44,034 nt of DNA from Streptomyces lycii (GTDB lineage Bacteria > Actinomycetota > Actinomycetes > Streptomycetales > Streptomycetaceae), in the NCBI RefSeq assembly GCF_009735685.1, contig NZ_WHPN01000291.1:1-44034 (forward strand), in the 5' to 3' direction. A program made the translations under genes and the position numbers. The notes beneath the pieces are model-generated. The model was not told where the DNA came from. It did not search any database and saw only the letters and a program-made list of their open reading frames with translations. This document shows, in pieces, positions 43,419-44,034 of this stretch (the first letter of the stretch is position 1; each line of letters starts with the position of its first letter).

Positions 43419-44034
43419 TCAGGAGGCCTCCCGGTAGATGTGCGGCGCCACGCCCGTGACCTTGCGGAACACCCGGCTGAAGTAGGCCCGGTCGTGGAAC
43501 CCGACCGCCCGGGCGACCGCCTGCACGCTGTCGTCGCTCTGCCGCAGCCGTTCCTTGGCGCGCTGTACCCGCAGCCGGGTGAGGTAGTCCCAGAGGGTCA
43601 GGCCCAGCTCGCGGTGGAAGAGCCGGCCGAGGTGGTTCTCGCTGACCCCGGCGGCCTGCGCGATCTGCCAGCGGGTGAGTGGCGTGCGGTAGTGCTGCTC
43701 GATGTGTACGAGAGCGGCTCTGACCTGGGCGTACGAGCGGTGGGAGGCCGGTTCGGCGCGCTGCGTCATGGTGGTCAGCAGCCCGGTCAGCTCCTCGTCG
43801 GTGAGGATGTCCCGGCCCAGCAGCAGCAGACCGGGGTGCGGTTCCGCGCGGCGTACGTCGTCGGGCGTGAAGCCGCGGTCGCTCAGCACGAGCACCGGGA
43901 TGACGGGCTGCTCCGCACCCGCCGTCTCGTACATCTGCTCGACGACGTCGAAGCCGTCCATCTCCGTCAGCCCGCGCTCCACCACCAGCAGGCAGGGCGG
44001 TTCCTCGGCGAGCAGCGCGGCCGCCGCCGTGCCG
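43419..44034 (-). CDS. AraC-family regulator with receiver-like N-domain (5' end outside window)
   Basis: The frame is open to the right edge, so the N-terminus is missing; about 204 residues are visible. The first part (PPCLLVVERGLTEMDGFDV, PVIPVLVLSDR) looks like the middle of a receiver-type domain, with Glu where the phospho-Asp would stand. The C-terminal 100 residues form a double AraC helix-turn-helix: LTRWQIAQAAGVSENHLGRLF, LRVQRAKERLR and VARAVGFHDRAYFSRVFRKVTG. It probably belongs to a hybrid regulator of sugar uptake or another carbon gene. A 43419 stop 83 bp beyond the icd start region makes it a separate transcription unit upstream of icd. Confidence 0.82.
   Translation of the reverse strand, partial: GTAAAALLAEEPPCLLVVERGLTEMDGFDVVEQMYETAGAEQPVIPVLVLSDRGFTPDDVRRAEPHPGLLLLGRDILTDEELTGLLTTMTQRAEPASHRSYAQVRAALVHIEQHYRTPLTRWQIAQAAGVSENHLGRLFHRELGLTLWDYLTRLRVQRAKERLRQSDDSVQAVARAVGFHDRAYFSRVFRKVTGVAPHIYREAS

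Overview
The window comes from a very GC-rich actinomycete, almost certainly a Streptomyces. Third codon positions are nearly all G or C, GTG and TTG starts are frequent, genes are often joined by GTGA start/stop overlaps, and the gene families are streptomycete: SARP/AfsR regulator, TerD, monomeric isocitrate dehydrogenase, lamin-tail secreted protein, and a CBM2-tailed esterase.

Layout. 1-5145: a secreted CBM2 esterase (cut by the left edge), a small secreted lamin-tail protein, and a TetR-MMPL exporter pair. 5439-17876: the most interesting region. It holds a sulfatase/LtaS-like membrane enzyme, a scrambled hemC relic, a CDP-alcohol phosphatidyltransferase, an MDR dehydrogenase, a 6-pyruvoyltetrahydropterin-synthase (PTPS) homologue, a glycosyltransferase, a methyltransferase, an AglD/LPG-synthase-like membrane protein, a RibD-type reductase, a creatininase-family amidohydrolase and a GTP cyclohydrolase II homologue. 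18299-25903: an acidic unknown protein, an Old Yellow Enzyme, a K15-type DD-peptidase, a DszC/SfnB-like flavoprotein behind a short Cys-containing leader ORF, and an EssC-like protein that stops before its FtsK ATPase domains. 26560-33313: an orphan ECF sigma factor, a 1130-residue AfsR/SARP regulator, a CbiZ amidohydrolase and a VOC protein. 33874-40708: an MFS exporter, TerD, a DrrAB-type ABC exporter and a NarL-type two-component system. 41116-44034: NADP-isocitrate dehydrogenase and an AraC-type regulator cut by the right edge.

How the genes may work together. The cyclohydrolase carries Met where GTP cyclohydrolase II has its product-determining Tyr. That change marks enzymes that stop at the formylated pyrimidine (FAPy). 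A creatininase-family deformylase candidate and a RibD-type reductase, joined by a 4-bp overlap, stand beside it. Together they mirror the archaeal ArfA-ArfB-ArfC route. A PTPS homologue that has lost its catalytic Cys and a zinc ligand is translationally coupled to a glycosyltransferase, a methyltransferase and a membrane protein. I infer a pathway to an unidentified pterin- or pyrimidine-derived, possibly glycosylated or membrane-linked product.

A second theme is low-complexity DNA. Many spacers hold short tandem arrays, and at least nine genes carry in-frame low-complexity inserts or tails of about 70-260 residues in otherwise compact enzymes or regulators. Coordinates of small sites were counted by eye and could be off by a base or two.
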